Origin: Methylotuvimicrobium alcaliphilum 20Z
GTDB lineage: Bacteria > Pseudomonadota > Gammaproteobacteria > Methylococcales > Methylomonadaceae
Reading direction: 5' to 3'
NCBI RefSeq assembly: GCF_000968535.2
Contig: NC_016112.1
Coordinates: 2,294,001 to 2,358,000 of the forward strand
DNA length: 64,000 bases
Both the position numbers and the translations under genes were made by a program. Each line of letters begins with the position of its first letter. The first letter of the stretch is position 1. The notes below the pieces were generated by a model. The model did not search any database and was not told where the DNA came from. It saw nothing but the letters and a program-made list of their open reading frames with translations. Below are positions 45,600 to 55,880 of the stretch, piece by piece.

Positions 45600-46973
45600 A
45601 TGTCCAATTGGTTTTCCCATATAATCGATCATTTCACGTCCAAGCCCGCTGAATCTAAAAACGATCTACAGGAACATATTGATAATCATCCAGTTACGGC
45701 TGCCCCTATTTTATCCTGCGACAAACCTTTCAAGACAAGTCGCATAAAACAGCCAGTCGAAATACTAAAACAATTCGTACCGATAAGAAACCTTGACGAT
45801 GCGGCAATCGATCTTTTGCAGCAACGGACAAACTGTTATCGGGCTGGCAATACGATTTTCGTTAGAGGCCAAAACAATAAAGGCAAAGTGTTTTATTTGC
45901 ACAAAGGAACACTCGAATTGACACCGGACTGCGAAAGCATCTATCAAATGAGCGCCGATTCGCCGCTGTCGCATTTACCGCTTAACAGCGGCAAAACTAT
46001 TGGCGCGACGGCAATCGCCAAAACCGATGTGGAGATCATCGAAATATCGGCAGAACTCATTAAATTGTGGACCGAACAAAGTAAAACGAATGCAACGCAA
46101 TTAGAACTGATCGATATCGACCTGCCTAAACAAATCGAAGATAACGGTTTTTTTAGCGATTTTTGCCGGATTTATCGCGAAAACAAGCTAACTTTACCAT
46201 CTTTGCCAGCAGTCGCTCTAAAACTCAAACAAGCGATGGAATTCGAGATTGATGTCCGCGAAGCCGCCAAAATTATTCAAATCGACCCCCCAATCGCCAC
46301 CAAGCTAGTCCAGATCGCCAACAGCCCTCTTTACTCTCCAATTTCGCCGGTAACCAATTGCCAGGAAGCGGTCACCCGCCTTGGCTTAAACGCCACTCGG
46401 CAATTAGTGATGGGCATCGGACTCAAACAAATGTTTCGATGTCAAAACAAACACTTGCTTGGTGCCATGCAATCGCTTTGGAAAAACAGTCTGTACACCT
46501 CAAGCCTCAGTTTTATATTGGCTCAGGAGAGCGGTAAAGTGAATCCCGAGGATGCCTTGTTAGCTGGACTCATCAGCGATATCGGCATCATCCCTTTGCT
46601 GCATTTTGCCGAACAACACCCTGAGCACTATAAAAATCGCTCCGAACTTGATGATACCATCCCAGTTTTAAGAGCGCCCATCGGCAAATTAGTCTTGCAT
46701 ACCCTCGGTTTTTCCGAAGAACTCGAGCAAATACCGCATCATGCCGAAGACTGGTATTATGACAGCGGCGATAAACTGACGCTGACCGACATTGTCATAC
46801 TGGCTAAATTACACAGCTATATCGGCATTCAACATGATAAAAAGCTACCCTATATCAATTCGATTCCTGCATACACGAAATTAAACAACGGCAAATTGAC
46901 GCCGGACTTTTCACTGCATATCCTGCACAAAGCGCAGCAGCGCATCGATGCAGCGATGCAAATTCTTTCTTGA
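45600..46973 (+). CDS. CNB-like + HDOD signalling protein, paralogue 3
   Basis: A 457-aa protein, the third tandem copy. The CNB-like part is CYRAGNTIFVRGQNNKGKVF YLHKGTLEL. HDOD contains LPAVALKLKQAMEFEIDVRE, QIDPPIATKLVQIANSPLYS, TRLGLNATRQLVMGIGLKQM and the site GLISDIG (Asp kept, His lost). prlC begins 16 bases downstream, so all three may share its transcript. I cannot assign a stimulus. Confidence 0.88.
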   Translation: MSNWFSHIIDHFTSKPAESKNDLQEHIDNHPVTAAPILSCDKPFKTSRIKQPVEILKQFVPIRNLDDAAIDLLQQRTNCYRAGNTIFVRGQNNKGKVFYLHKGTLELTPDCESIYQMSADSPLSHLPLNSGKTIGATAIAKTDVEIIEISAELIKLWTEQSKTNATQLELIDIDLPKQIEDNGFFSDFCRIYRENKLTLPSLPAVALKLKQAMEFEIDVREAAKIIQIDPPIATKLVQIANSPLYSPISPVTNCQEAVTRLGLNATRQLVMGIGLKQMFRCQNKHLLGAMQSLWKNSLYTSSLSFILAQESGKVNPEDALLAGLISDIGIIPLLHFAEQHPEHYKNRSELDDTIPVLRAPIGKLVLHTLGFSEELEQIPHHAEDWYYDSGDKLTLTDIVILAKLHSYIGIQHDKKLPYINSIPAYTKLNNGKLTPDFSLHILHKAQQRIDAAMQILS

Positions 46974-46989
46974 TTGATATCCAAAACAG

Positions 46990-49026
46990 ATGAATAACCC
47001 ATTACTGACCGATAATACTCTGCCTCATTTCTCCGAAATTAAACCCGAACATGTCGTACCCGCCATCGAAAAATTACTGGCAGACGCGCGTGCGACGGTC
47101 GATCGGCACCTCAAGGCCACCGACCAATATAGCTGGGAAAACCTGATCGAGCCGATCGAAAACACCGAAGACAAGCTAAATAAGGCCTGGTCTCCAGTCA
47201 GCCATATGAATTCGGTGGTCAACAGCGAACCGCTTCGTGAAGCCTATAATGCATGCTTGCCGTTGCTCAGCGATTATTCGACCGAAATGGGCCAAAACGA
47301 AGCCTTGTTCAAAGCCTATCAAGCGATCGCACAAAGCGACGAATTTCAAAGTCACGACAAGGCCCAGAAAAAAATCGTCGCCAATGCCTTGCGCGATTTC
47401 AAACTGTCCGGCATCGACCTGGAGCCGGCCAAGAAACAACGCTACAAAGAAATTAGCCAAGAACTGTCGAGGCTGACTTCCCGCTTCGAAGAAAACCTGA
47501 TGGATGCGACCAATGCCTGGAGCAAACTGATCACCGATAGCGACGACCTAGCCGGCCTACCGAAATCGGCATTGGCGCAAGCCAAACAAACCGCCGAGGC
47601 CAATCAACAAAGCGGCTGGATGATTACACTGCAATTTCCGTCATTCCAAGCCGTGATGACCTATGCCGACAGCCGTGCGCTGCGCCGTGAACATTACGAA
47701 GCCTTCGTCACGCGCGCATCCGATCTCGGACCGCACGCGGGACGCTGGGACAATAGCCAAGTCATGGAGCAAATCCTGTCGTTGCGCCATGAACAAGCGC
47801 GCCTATTAGGTTATGACAATTACGCCGAATTATCCCTGACAACTAAAATGGCCGACAACCCCGACCAGGTCATCGGCTTTCTCGAAGATTTGGCCGATAA
47901 ATCTTGGCGACAAGCCCGCAAAGATTTATACGAATTGCGCGAATTCGCTTCGAAACACTACGGAATAAAAGACTTACAGCCTTGGGATATCGGTTATTAC
48001 TCGGAAAAAATGCGTCAGCATTTTTATCAACTTTCACAAGAAGAAGTGAAAACCTATTTTCCGATCGACCGCGTCTTGCCTGGCCTGTTCGCGATCGTCG
48101 AAAAACTCTACGGGCTCGACATCAGCGAAATCGACAATTTCGATAGTTGGCACGAAGACGTCCGTTTTTATCAGATTCTCGACCGCGACGGACAACTTCG
48201 CGGCCAATTCTATACCGATCTCTATGCCCGTCCGAAAAAACGCGGCGGCGCTTGGATGGACGTTTGCGTCAGCCGCAAGAAATACCAAGGCGAAGTCCAA
48301 ACGCCGGTCGCGTATCTGACCTGTAACTTCACGCCGCCGACCGGCGACGACCCTGCCTTATTGACCCACGACGAAGTGACGACGCTGTTTCACGAATTCG
48401 GGCACGGTCTGCATCATATGTTGACCCAGGTCGACCATCTCGGCGTATCCGGCATCAACGGCGTCGAATGGGACGCGGTGGAATTACCGAGTCAGTTCAT
48501 GGAAAACTGGTGCTGGGAAAAAGACGCGCTGGAATTGATTTCAGGCCACTATCAAACCGGTGACAAACTGCCGGACAGCCTATTCGATAAAATGCTCGCC
48601 GCGAAAAATTTTCAATCCGGCATGATGATGGTTCGGCAACTCGAATTCAGCCTATTCGACTTGATAATCCACAAAGAATACGATCCGGCCAAGGGCGGGC
48701 GTATCTACGAAATTCTCGAGCAAGTCAGAAAACAAGTCGCCGTGGTTACGCCACCGTCGTTTAACCGCTTTGCGCACAGTTTTTCACATATCTTCGCGGG
48801 AGGCTATGCGGCAGGCTATTACAGTTACAAATGGGCCGAAGTGCTGTCCAGCGACGCCTTTTCGATGTTCGAAGAGCATGGCATCTTCAATGAAACCATC
48901 GGTCATGCATTTTTGACCAACATTCTCGAACAAGGCGGAAGCGACGACGCGATGGAATTGTTCATCCAATTTCGCGGACGCGAGCCTGAAATCGATGCAC
49001 TGCTCAGACACAACGGAATCATCTGA
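46990..49026 (+). CDS. prlC: Oligopeptidase A (M3 metallopeptidase)
   Basis: A 678-aa zinc peptidase that degrades cytoplasmic peptides, including cleaved signal peptides. The zinc site HEFGH is in [20 protein letters not shown], with the third ligand Glu in [30 protein letters not shown]-type and [20 protein letters not shown] regions are also typical (here [17 protein letters not shown]). Length matches E. coli PrlC (680 aa). ubiD follows, with its ATG starting on the last base of the stop. Confidence 0.96.
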   Translation: MNNPLLTDNTLPHFSEIKPEHVVPAIEKLLADARATVDRHLKATDQYSWENLIEPIENTEDKLNKAWSPVSHMNSVVNSEPLREAYNACLPLLSDYSTEMGQNEALFKAYQAIAQSDEFQSHDKAQKKIVANALRDFKLSGIDLEPAKKQRYKEISQELSRLTSRFEENLMDATNAWSKLITDSDDLAGLPKSALAQAKQTAEANQQSGWMITLQFPSFQAVMTYADSRALRREHYEAFVTRASDLGPHAGRWDNSQVMEQILSLRHEQARLLGYDNYAELSLTTKMADNPDQVIGFLEDLADKSWRQARKDLYELREFASKHYGIKDLQPWDIGYYSEKMRQHFYQLSQEEVKTYFPIDRVLPGLFAIVEKLYGLDISEIDNFDSWHEDVRFYQILDRDGQLRGQFYTDLYARPKKRGGAWMDVCVSRKKYQGEVQTPVAYLTCNFTPPTGDDPALLTHDEVTTLFHEFGHGLHHMLTQVDHLGVSGINGVEWDAVELPSQFMENWCWEKDALELISGHYQTGDKLPDSLFDKMLAAKNFQSGMMMVRQLEFSLFDLIIHKEYDPAKGGRIYEILEQVRKQVAVVTPPSFNRFAHSFSHIFAGGYAAGYYSYKWAEVLSSDAFSMFEEHGIFNETIGHAFLTNILEQGGSDDAMELFIQFRGREPEIDALLRHNGII

Positions 49027-50486
49027 TGAAGTATCACGACCTGCGCGATTTCATCGCGCAACTGGAAAAACAAGGCGAATTGAAGCGAATTCAATACCCG
49101 GCCGACCCGGTGCTCGAAATCACCGAAATATGTAATCGCACCTTACAACAAGAAGGCCCTGCCCTGCTCTTCGAAAAACCGAAAGGTCATTCGATACCGC
49201 TGCTCGGCAACCTATTCGGCACGCCGCACCGAGTCGCGATGGGCATGGGCGCCGATTCAGTCGAGTCCCTGCGCGAAATCGGCAAACTCTTAGCTTATTT
49301 AAAAGAACCGGAACCGCCGAAGGGTTTTCGCGATGCATTGGACAAAATTCCGGTATTCAAGCAAGTATTGAACATGGCGCCGAAAATCGTTAAATCGCCG
49401 CCCTGCCAGGAAGTCGTGCTCGAAGGCGATGAAATCGACTTAGGCAACTATCCGATACAAACTTGCTGGCCCGAGGATGCCGCACCGTTAATCACCTGGG
49501 CATTGGTGATAACCAAAGGTCCCTACAAGGAACGTCAGAACCTGGGCATTTACCGGCAACAAGTCATCGCAAAGAACAAAGTCATCATGCGCTGGCTCGC
49601 GCATCGCGGCGGCGCTTTGGACTTCAAGGAATGGCAAGAGGCCCATCCCGGCGAGCCGTTTCCGGTTACGGTCGCGCTCGGCGCGGATCCCGCGACGATA
49701 CTAGGCGCCGTCACGCCGATACCGGATAGCCTGTCCGAATACGCCTTCGCCGGATTACTGCGCGGCAGCAAAACCGAACTAGCGGACTGCCTATGCAATA
49801 ACTTGCAAGTCCCTGCCAGCGCCGAAATCGTTTTGGAAGGTTTCATTTATCCAAACGAAACCGCGCCCGAAGGTCCTTACGGCGATCATACCGGCTATTA
49901 CAACGAAGTCGACGAATTTCCGGTGTTCACGATCGAAAAGATTACCCAGCGCCGCGATCCGATTTACCACAGCACCTACACCGGTAAACCGCCCGATGAG
50001 CCGGCCGTTCTTGGTGTAGCATTAAACGAAGTGTTTGTGCCGATCTTGCAAAAACAATTTCCTGAAATCGTCGACTTCTACCTACCGCCCGAAGGTTGTT
50101 CTTATCGCTTGGCCGTGATCAGCATCAGAAAACAATACCCGGGGCACGCTAAACGCGTCATGCTTGGGCTTTGGTCGTTCCTGCGCCAATTCATGTACAC
50201 AAAATTCGTCATCGTCGTCGACGATGACGTCAATCCGCGCGAATGGAAAGATGTCATCTGGGCGATGACCACGCGCATGGACCCCACCCGAGATTTCACG
50301 CTGCTCGACAACACGCCGATCGATTATCTCGATTTTGCCTCGCCGGTATCGGGATTGGGCTCGAAAGCCGGTTTCGATGCCACTAATAAATGGCCCGGCG
50401 AAACCGACCGCGAATGGGGGCGGCCGATCGTGATGTCCAAGGAAATTATTCAGAAAGTGGATAGTATTTGGGAGGATTTGTTTTAA
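49026..50486 (+). CDS. ubiD: UbiD, 4-hydroxy-3-polyprenylbenzoate decarboxylase
   Basis: A 486-aa prenylated-FMN enzyme of ubiquinone synthesis. It starts [20 protein letters not shown]. Conserved segments are [64 protein letters not shown] (catalytic E-x-D region) and [20 protein letters not shown]. Length and sequence match proteobacterial UbiD. A hairpin follows its stop. Confidence 0.96.
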   Translation: MKYHDLRDFIAQLEKQGELKRIQYPADPVLEITEICNRTLQQEGPALLFEKPKGHSIPLLGNLFGTPHRVAMGMGADSVESLREIGKLLAYLKEPEPPKGFRDALDKIPVFKQVLNMAPKIVKSPPCQEVVLEGDEIDLGNYPIQTCWPEDAAPLITWALVITKGPYKERQNLGIYRQQVIAKNKVIMRWLAHRGGALDFKEWQEAHPGEPFPVTVALGADPATILGAVTPIPDSLSEYAFAGLLRGSKTELADCLCNNLQVPASAEIVLEGFIYPNETAPEGPYGDHTGYYNEVDEFPVFTIEKITQRRDPIYHSTYTGKPPDEPAVLGVALNEVFVPILQKQFPEIVDFYLPPEGCSYRLAVISIRKQYPGHAKRVMLGLWSFLRQFMYTKFVIVVDDDVNPREWKDVIWAMTTRMDPTRDFTLLDNTPIDYLDFASPVSGLGSKAGFDATNKWPGETDREWGRPIVMSKEIIQKVDSIWEDLF

Positions 50487-50492
50487 CTGCCT

Positions 50493-50580
50493 TCCTGCGG
50501 GACGGGTTATTTAACCCGTCCCCAACGTTTCGGATTGGCCTAAGCGGTTTCGGCTTGCTTCGGCCACGGTTGAAATGTTT
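50493..50580. repeat. Partial copy of the 229-bp mobile element; hairpin after ubiD
   Basis: GGGACGGGTTATT and TAACCCGTCCC (50498-50521) form a perfect 11-bp stem. Continuing with CAACGTTTCGG, the segment matches the interior of the 229-bp elements at 56889 and 60399. Neither CCTGATTAGCAAG end is present, so it is a remnant or a related repeat. Immediately downstream of ubiD it may act as a transcription stop. Confidence 0.6.
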
Positions 50581-50630
50581 CGGCGTACAGGGAAGTATGC
50601 TCACCGAAAAGAATTTCAAGCCCGCACCAC

Positions 50631-50675
50631 TATACCTTTCGCACTTCAAATTTCGGCAGTGCCTGAGGAGGCGCC
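50631..50675. repeat. Family A element, solitary end
   Basis: TATACCTTTCGCACTTCAAA then TTTCGGCAGTGCCTGAGGAG is the family A right end in reverse orientation, with no matching opposite end nearby. It abuts the 3' end of the lipoprotein gene. Confidence 0.6.
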
Positions 50676-50684
50676 AATTTGCTG

Positions 50685-51128
50685 TTATTGAACCCAATAG
50701 TGCAAAATTTGAGTAAAAGTCCCGTCTCCATTGTTGACTGACTCCATTTGACCGCTGATACCAGAATATCGGCCTGTTCCGCCGACAATCGCTATGACTG
50801 ACGTTCCCTTATCGAATTCACGCCCAGCAACCTGAATACTACCGTTTGTCATAGTCAAAGTCCATTGACATTGGAAGCTATGGCCAACGCGCGTGCGTAT
50901 GCACATGCCGCTATTATTACCGATCCGTGAACCTTGTTCATCGAGTAAGGGTTGATCGAACGTCAAAATATCCCCCTCCGTATCTCCTAACTCTCCAATA
51001 TCAACCAGTTTAGCCTGATGCGTTCTCGCATCCGCGATGGTGATCAGTGTTTTGGGCATACAATGTGTGCAGGCTGTCATGCTTAAGAAGTAGACCAATA
51101 AGATGAGGCGGTCTAAAGAGTCAAACAT
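50685..51128 (-). CDS. Putative lipoprotein, allene-oxide-cyclase-like barrel
   Basis: A 147-aa protein. The N-terminus RLILLVYFLSMTACTHC fits a lipoprotein signal with a lipobox ending in Cys about residue 20. The mature part resembles the allene oxide cyclase/dirigent-like beta-barrel: GDILTFDQPLLDEQGSRIGN, CQWTLTMTNGSIQVAGREF, IAIVGGTGRYSGISGQMESV. The GGTGRYxGxxG motif is characteristic. Enzymatic role in bacteria is unknown. It is bracketed by solitary repeat ends (50631 and 51150). Confidence 0.7.
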   Translation of the reverse strand: MFDSLDRLILLVYFLSMTACTHCMPKTLITIADARTHQAKLVDIGELGDTEGDILTFDQPLLDEQGSRIGNNSGMCIRTRVGHSFQCQWTLTMTNGSIQVAGREFDKGTSVIAIVGGTGRYSGISGQMESVNNGDGTFTQILHYWVQ

Positions 51129-51149
51129 CTAATTTTCCTCGCGATTAAT

Positions 51150-51215
51150 GTATCATCATCGTAGATCAAAATTCGGCAGTTTAGCCATGAAGCACATGAA
51201 ATTCATCGAAAGTCG
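51150..51215. repeat. Junction of a family A end and a family B end
   Basis: GTATCATCATCGTAGATCAAA then ATTCGGCAG is a family A left end. Without a gap it continues as CGGCAGTTTAGCCATGAAGC, the family B right end in reverse. The two families therefore overlap on the ATTCGGCA word, either by recombination or by shared ancestry of their ends. Confidence 0.6.
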
Positions 51216-51222
51216 ACGTGTG

Positions 51223-52776
51223 CTATGAAATCTCCAAGGCGTAACCTCCCCGCCGCGGATCGCCGATGCCGAAAAAGCTGTCCGGCGAACTACTAACCGA
51301 ATGCGTACCGCCAAAAAATAGATTACAGCTGTTCCAGACTTTATGATTCGAATAATTTTTAAGAAGCCGTAAGACCTCGTTATTATCAAAGCCTCCCTCT
51401 ATACTGAGCAATCCGGCTTCATGATGGATGCGAGGATGCCTGACTGCTTGATCCAGTGGCATTTTAAAATCGATTACGTTAATCAATACTTGCAGTATCG
51501 CCGTACGGAGCCGATTGGAACCGCCCGACCCCAAAGCAATACGCCGCTTGTCCGAAAGCGTCACGATGCATGGCGCCATCATAGAAGTCATTCTTTGATT
51601 GGACGGCCAATTATGAAAGCCCTTGGGATTGAGGTCTTGTTCGCCCAGCATGTTATTAAGCAGAATGCCTGTGCCGGGGATGAACAAGCCGCATCCTTCG
51701 CCATTACTGGTAGTGAGACTGGCGACATTGCCCAAACCGTCGATGACGCTGATTTGCGTGGTTCCCCTAGAACAAAACGGCGCGGGTTTGATATGCCTAA
51801 GATAAGTTTTGACGTTTTCCGGATCCAGAACATGCTCCCCCGGATGGTGCGAGCTATCGCTCAGATAGGAATCGATGCGTGCCTTGTTGGTTAGCTCTTG
51901 AACCTGGGCCAATAAATCGAGATAGGAGGCCGTGCCGCAACGATAGCGGGATAAATCGAAAGACTGCAATAATTGGAGTGCAAAGGCTATCAATGTACCG
52001 CCTGAACTAGGAGCGGGATTGGTTTTCACTGTGGCGCCGCGATATTCGATCGACAACGGTTTTCGTTTGACCGTTCGATAATGCCTAAAATCTTCGCTAA
52101 TAAGATGGCCGCCTTGCTCGGCACAAAGCCGTGCGGAAGCGGCGGCGATTTCACCCTGATAGAAAAACGCTTCACCCTCCCGAGCCAGCACCTCGAGACA
52201 ATCGGCAAAATCCGGCAGATATAGTAATTCACCTTGTTGCAGTAATTGGCCTTGGTGCATTTTGCTGCCGAAGGCATTGCTCGCTTCGGGATAACTCAGA
52301 TAAATGGCCTTGACGATGTCGAAAATATAGGACTGAAAGGCATTCATAATGACGCCATTTCTTGCCAGTTCAATAGCGGGTTCGGCTAAAACAGTCATCG
52401 GTAGCGTACATAGTTCCCGGTGAACCGCAAATAATCCTTTAACAGTACCGGGCGTCGCGACCGAACCCAAACCGATATGAAACTCCTGCCGAACTGTGCC
52501 GAAGTCTGCGGAAATCGGAAAAAAGTCCGTGTCATCGACGCTGCGCTTGGAGAGCGGCGTTTGAACAAAAAAATCATAGAGCACAGTGTCGCCGGGCGCG
52601 GTACGGGCCATCAAAAAACCGCCGCCGGCCAATGAGGATAACACCGGCTCAGCAACACAAGCCGCCAAATGCGCGGCAATCACCGCATCGAAAGCATTGC
52701 CTCCTTCGCCGAGAATATAAGCGGCTGCTTTTGCAGTTTGCTCATGACCTGCCGCCACCACACCCCTACTCTGCAT
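51223..52776 (-). CDS. Gamma-glutamyltransferase family protein
   Basis: A 517-aa Ntn hydrolase-type protein. The N-terminal GVVAAGHEQTAKAAAYILGE GGNAFDAV and GGGFLMAR are typical of the GGT large subunit. The autoprocessing nucleophile is about T339 in SRGTTQISVIDGLGNVAS, preceded by the small-subunit boundary. Substrate region NNMLGEQDLNP follows. There is no signal peptide, unlike periplasmic E. coli GGT, so it may be cytoplasmic and act on glutathione or a related gamma-glutamyl compound. The C-terminal catalytic signature is slightly unusual (GSGGSNRLRTAILQVL). Confidence 0.88.
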   Translation of the reverse strand: MQSRGVVAAGHEQTAKAAAYILGEGGNAFDAVIAAHLAACVAEPVLSSLAGGGFLMARTAPGDTVLYDFFVQTPLSKRSVDDTDFFPISADFGTVRQEFHIGLGSVATPGTVKGLFAVHRELCTLPMTVLAEPAIELARNGVIMNAFQSYIFDIVKAIYLSYPEASNAFGSKMHQGQLLQQGELLYLPDFADCLEVLAREGEAFFYQGEIAAASARLCAEQGGHLISEDFRHYRTVKRKPLSIEYRGATVKTNPAPSSGGTLIAFALQLLQSFDLSRYRCGTASYLDLLAQVQELTNKARIDSYLSDSSHHPGEHVLDPENVKTYLRHIKPAPFCSRGTTQISVIDGLGNVASLTTSNGEGCGLFIPGTGILLNNMLGEQDLNPKGFHNWPSNQRMTSMMAPCIVTLSDKRRIALGSGGSNRLRTAILQVLINVIDFKMPLDQAVRHPRIHHEAGLLSIEGGFDNNEVLRLLKNYSNHKVWNSCNLFFGGTHSVSSSPDSFFGIGDPRRGGYALEIS

Positions 52777-52882
52777 TTTGTATCAGACTCCAATTCTTCC
52801 GTAACGGAAAAATAAGCATATCATGCTAATGCTATTCATCTCTTGACTTAAAACGATCCCTAAAGACGAGAGTTAGCCAGAT

Positions 52883-53665
52883 CGTCAACGTTATGGTTGT
52901 AAAGACTGTCACCGCAAGTTCGATGATTTAACTCATACGATTTTCGCTGGACATCATCAACCGTTGAAAACCTGGATACTCTGCTTATACTTCATGGGGT
53001 TGAACATGTCGAATTCCGATATTGCGCGCGAATTGGACTTGAATGAATCGGACGCGCAACAAATGACATGTTAGTTGCGATCCGGTATTGTGGCTAAAAA
53101 ACCGACGGTGGCTCTAGAAGGCGAAGTGGAATGCGATGAAGTCTATGTGGTCTCAGGCCACAAAGGACAGCCCGCTAAAGTAAAAAAAAGGGCGTAAAGG
53201 TCGGCGTAACCGATTAAAAGGCGCGCGTGGACGCGGGACTTTGGCCAAGGAAAAGCCGCCAATATTCGGCATGATTCAGCGAGGCGGACAAGTCGTCATT
53301 CACATGGTCGAGAATATTCAACAAGCTACCATCAAACCTTTAGTGCAACAAACGATTGCTAGCGGTACATTGATCTATACCGATGAATACACGATTTATG
53401 ATCGCCTTGAACAATGGGAATACATTCGAAAAAGTGTCTGCCATGGGGCCGGAGAGTATGCGCGCGACGAGGATGGCGATGCTTTCACGAAGTCCATGTC
53501 AACACCATGGAAGGGCTCTGGTCTTTGTTACGCTCCTGGTTGCGACCTCATCGCGGTATCTCTCAAGAATATCTACCGCTCTATTTGGGCTTTTTTGAAT
53601 TTATTCGTAACACAAAACGCGGCAAAGCGTTATTACAATCTCTGGTTGAATTGTTGGTGGCGTGA
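52883..53665 (+). pseudogene. Degraded IS1595-type (ISXO2-like) transposase
   Basis: Reading across frames recovers a transposase: RQRYGCKDCHRKFDDLTHTI (zinc-ribbon end), an in-frame TAG at about 53070, then ALEGEVECDEVYVVSGHKG (first catalytic acids). A frameshift in the A-run near 53190 leads to PPIFGMIQRGGQVV and TLIYTDEYTIYDRL, and a second near 53485 to HVNTMEGLWSLLRSWLRPHR. The N-terminus is missing. This D...D...E(N)-type order with DEVYV and NTMEG fits ISXO2/IS1595. No terminal repeats found. It cannot make an active enzyme. Confidence 0.85.
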
Positions 53666-53762
53666 AACAGCTCCCCGGATTCCACTATGAGCCAAAGCTT
53701 TTTTACGTTACCTTTGTTTTACGATCACAACGGAAAACCCAGAAGAACCGACGGATAATTTT

Positions 53763-54032
53763 TTACATAATCTGATTTCTAATTGACGTTAAAACCGGAT
53801 ATTCATATTCGGCATCAAATCCCTCTAGCTCTTGGTCTCCTGAAATTACGTTAAACCAACCTGTAAAATCCGAATCGAGAGGAATAGTGTCTAATTTAAG
53901 TTGCATGCGCTCTTCTCCGTTATCCAGCTTCGAAATCACCAACATACCGCATGTGGTCCGACAGCGCATATCGGACGATTTGAAATGATTGGGCCGTTCA
54001 TACACAATTTTTAATATACGTTTGTTATTCAT
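53763..54032 (-). CDS. Small hypothetical protein downstream of cheW
   Basis: An 89-aa protein I do not recognise: MNNKRILKIVYERPNHFKSS, then RCRTTCGMLVISKLDNGEER and PLDSDFTGWFNVISGDQELE. It follows cheW on the same strand with a 62-base gap and may belong to the MCP-cheW unit. No signal peptide or membrane segment. Codon use looks ordinary and the frame is well formed, so it is probably real. Confidence 0.6.
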   Translation of the reverse strand: MNNKRILKIVYERPNHFKSSDMRCRTTCGMLVISKLDNGEERMQLKLDTIPLDSDFTGWFNVISGDQELEGFDAEYEYPVLTSIRNQIM

Positions 54033-54094
54033 AATAAAACTCCAGTTATGTATTATTACTAATAAATCTATGCCATTACCGTAAAATCGGATTT

Positions 54095-54655
54095 TTAGGC
54101 CGCCATTCTTTCTGCCGTTTCTGACGACTTCCGAACCATTGATGCAACACTTATTATATCCGCTATTTCAAACAACGATAATACTTGATCGATATTCAAA
54201 ATAATCACGAACCGACCTTTGATCTTACCCATGCCACCGATGAAGTCGGAACGGATATTAGCGCCGAATGAGGGAGCCGGTTCTATATCGGCCGGTAGAA
54301 TCTCCAGGACCTCATTGACAGCATCAACCATAACGCCGATATCTTGTTTTTCGCCTTCTTCCGTATGAATTTCAACAATAATAATGCACGAACGGCGTGA
54401 TACCCGGGCCTCAGGCATATTGAACCGGGCATTCAAATCGATAACAGGCACAACCGCGCCGCGCAAATTGATAACCCCTCGAATAAACGCAGGCATGCGA
54501 GGAATTTCAGTTAGCTGACCATATTGAATGATCTCTTTTATAGCCAATATCCCCATCGCAAAAGTATCGCCAGCAATCATGAATGTTAGATATTGATTCT
54601 GCTCAAGATCGACATCATGCGCTTGTTTCTTATTTCGATCGGCAACTTTTTCCAT
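54095..54655 (-). CDS. cheW: CheW-type chemotaxis coupling protein
   Basis: A 186-aa CheW domain protein: QYLTFMIAGDTFAMGILAIK EIIQYGQLTEIPRMPAFIRG VINLRGAVVPVIDLNARFNM covers the typical first half, and VDAVNEVLEILPADIEPAPS the second. CheW links receptors to the CheA kinase, but no cheA, cheY or cheR is nearby. It follows the soluble MCP gene by nine bases. It may be a dedicated adaptor for that receptor. Confidence 0.93.
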   Translation of the reverse strand: MEKVADRNKKQAHDVDLEQNQYLTFMIAGDTFAMGILAIKEIIQYGQLTEIPRMPAFIRGVINLRGAVVPVIDLNARFNMPEARVSRRSCIIIVEIHTEEGEKQDIGVMVDAVNEVLEILPADIEPAPSFGANIRSDFIGGMGKIKGRFVIILNIDQVLSLFEIADIISVASMVRKSSETAERMAA

Positions 54656-54664
54656 GATAACCTC

Positions 54665-55738
54665 CTAGAATCGGGCGTATTCGAATTCGTCATCCGCCAA
54701 TTCCTCGTCTTGAGCTTCATTGACGATTTTTTTGGTACGGCTCGAAACTTTATGCACTAATTTCAAATTCCCGCCAGCAGCCAAGCGATTTCCCGCAGAT
54801 TGTTCGGTAATTTTGAAAAAGCTCATCAAATCGCCCAGTTGCGAAGATTTTGCCCCCAATTCTTCGGAAGTCGACGACAGCTCTTCCGCAGCGCTGGCGT
54901 TTTGCTGTGCCACTTGATTCAATTGACTAATCGCCGTATTAATCTGGCTCACACCGGCCGATTGCTCTTCGGATGCAGCTGCAATCTCCTGCACGAGGTC
55001 TGAAGTCTTCTGGATCGACGGCAGCATTTGATCGAGCAGTCCTCCTGCTTTCTCGGCAGTATCGACGCTTTTCCCTGCCAGTTCCCCGATTTCCTGTGCC
55101 GCGACCTGACTGCGCTCCGCTAAATTACGCACCTCGGCTGCAACAACAGCGAACCCCTTACCGTGCTCCCCGGCTCGCGCGGCTTCAATTGCCGCATTGA
55201 GCGCCAATAGATTGGTTTGATCGGCAATACGGGCTACGGCTTTGACGATATCGCCAATGTTGGCCGCCTGTTTTTCCAACTCAACCACCATTTCGACAGA
55301 TGTCGATTGGCGTTGAGCGGCAATGCCCACATTATTAACAAGGCCCATGATTTCATCGCTGGTTTTCATGACCAAGGACTGTGTGGCATCCATTTTCTTT
55401 TGACCTTCTTCGGCATTTTGCACTTGACGAGCAACTGCATCTCCTACTTGTTTGAACGCGGTCAACGATTCGTGCGCTGCCCCCGATGCTTCTTCGGCGC
55501 CCGTAGCGATTTGGTCGGACGCGCGTTTAAGTTCCTCCGCAGCAGATGCTGCCTCATTGATGCCGGATGCAAGTTGACCTGTTGCAGCGGCTATACGCTC
55601 AGCGGCTTGTTGCTGTTTGGCGAGAGTGCGCGCTTTTTTACGTTGAGCTTCCGCGTCACGCACTGAGACCGTCGACTGTTTGGCACTATCGGCAGCAACA
55701 ACATGAGCTTGTGAAATATTTTTTTTAACTATGGCCAT
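54665..55738 (-). CDS. Soluble methyl-accepting chemotaxis-like protein
   Basis: A 357-aa protein consisting almost wholly of an MCP signalling domain. The kinase-control tip is [41 protein letters not shown]. Long heptad helices precede and follow it. There is no transmembrane helix, periplasmic domain or recognised sensor; only about 35 charged residues ([20 protein letters not shown]) precede the coiled coil. Hence it is a cytoplasmic receptor with unknown input, paired with cheW. The C-terminus [14 protein letters not shown] is acidic and could serve as an adaptation-enzyme tether, though it is not the usual NWETF form. Confidence 0.88.
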   Translation of the reverse strand: MAIVKKNISQAHVVAADSAKQSTVSVRDAEAQRKKARTLAKQQQAAERIAAATGQLASGINEAASAAEELKRASDQIATGAEEASGAAHESLTAFKQVGDAVARQVQNAEEGQKKMDATQSLVMKTSDEIMGLVNNVGIAAQRQSTSVEMVVELEKQAANIGDIVKAVARIADQTNLLALNAAIEAARAGEHGKGFAVVAAEVRNLAERSQVAAQEIGELAGKSVDTAEKAGGLLDQMLPSIQKTSDLVQEIAAASEEQSAGVSQINTAISQLNQVAQQNASAAEELSSTSEELGAKSSQLGDLMSFFKITEQSAGNRLAAGGNLKLVHKVSSRTKKIVNEAQDEELADDEFEYARF

Positions 55739-55880
55739 CGGTGGGTCTCCTTAAAATGTCGCACTTGCAGAGTACGACAATCATCTATTAGCATTCGGAA
55801 AAAATTACATTTCTGTCGAGTTGTCTTCAAGCCGCTATCTACCTTAGATTTGCTTTTGACCGAATATCATTTTGAGCTTC

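Noticed and set aside
50631-51180. Lipoprotein gene carried by a family A element
   Set aside because: The two ends flanking it point in the same direction and belong to incomplete copies, not to one element.
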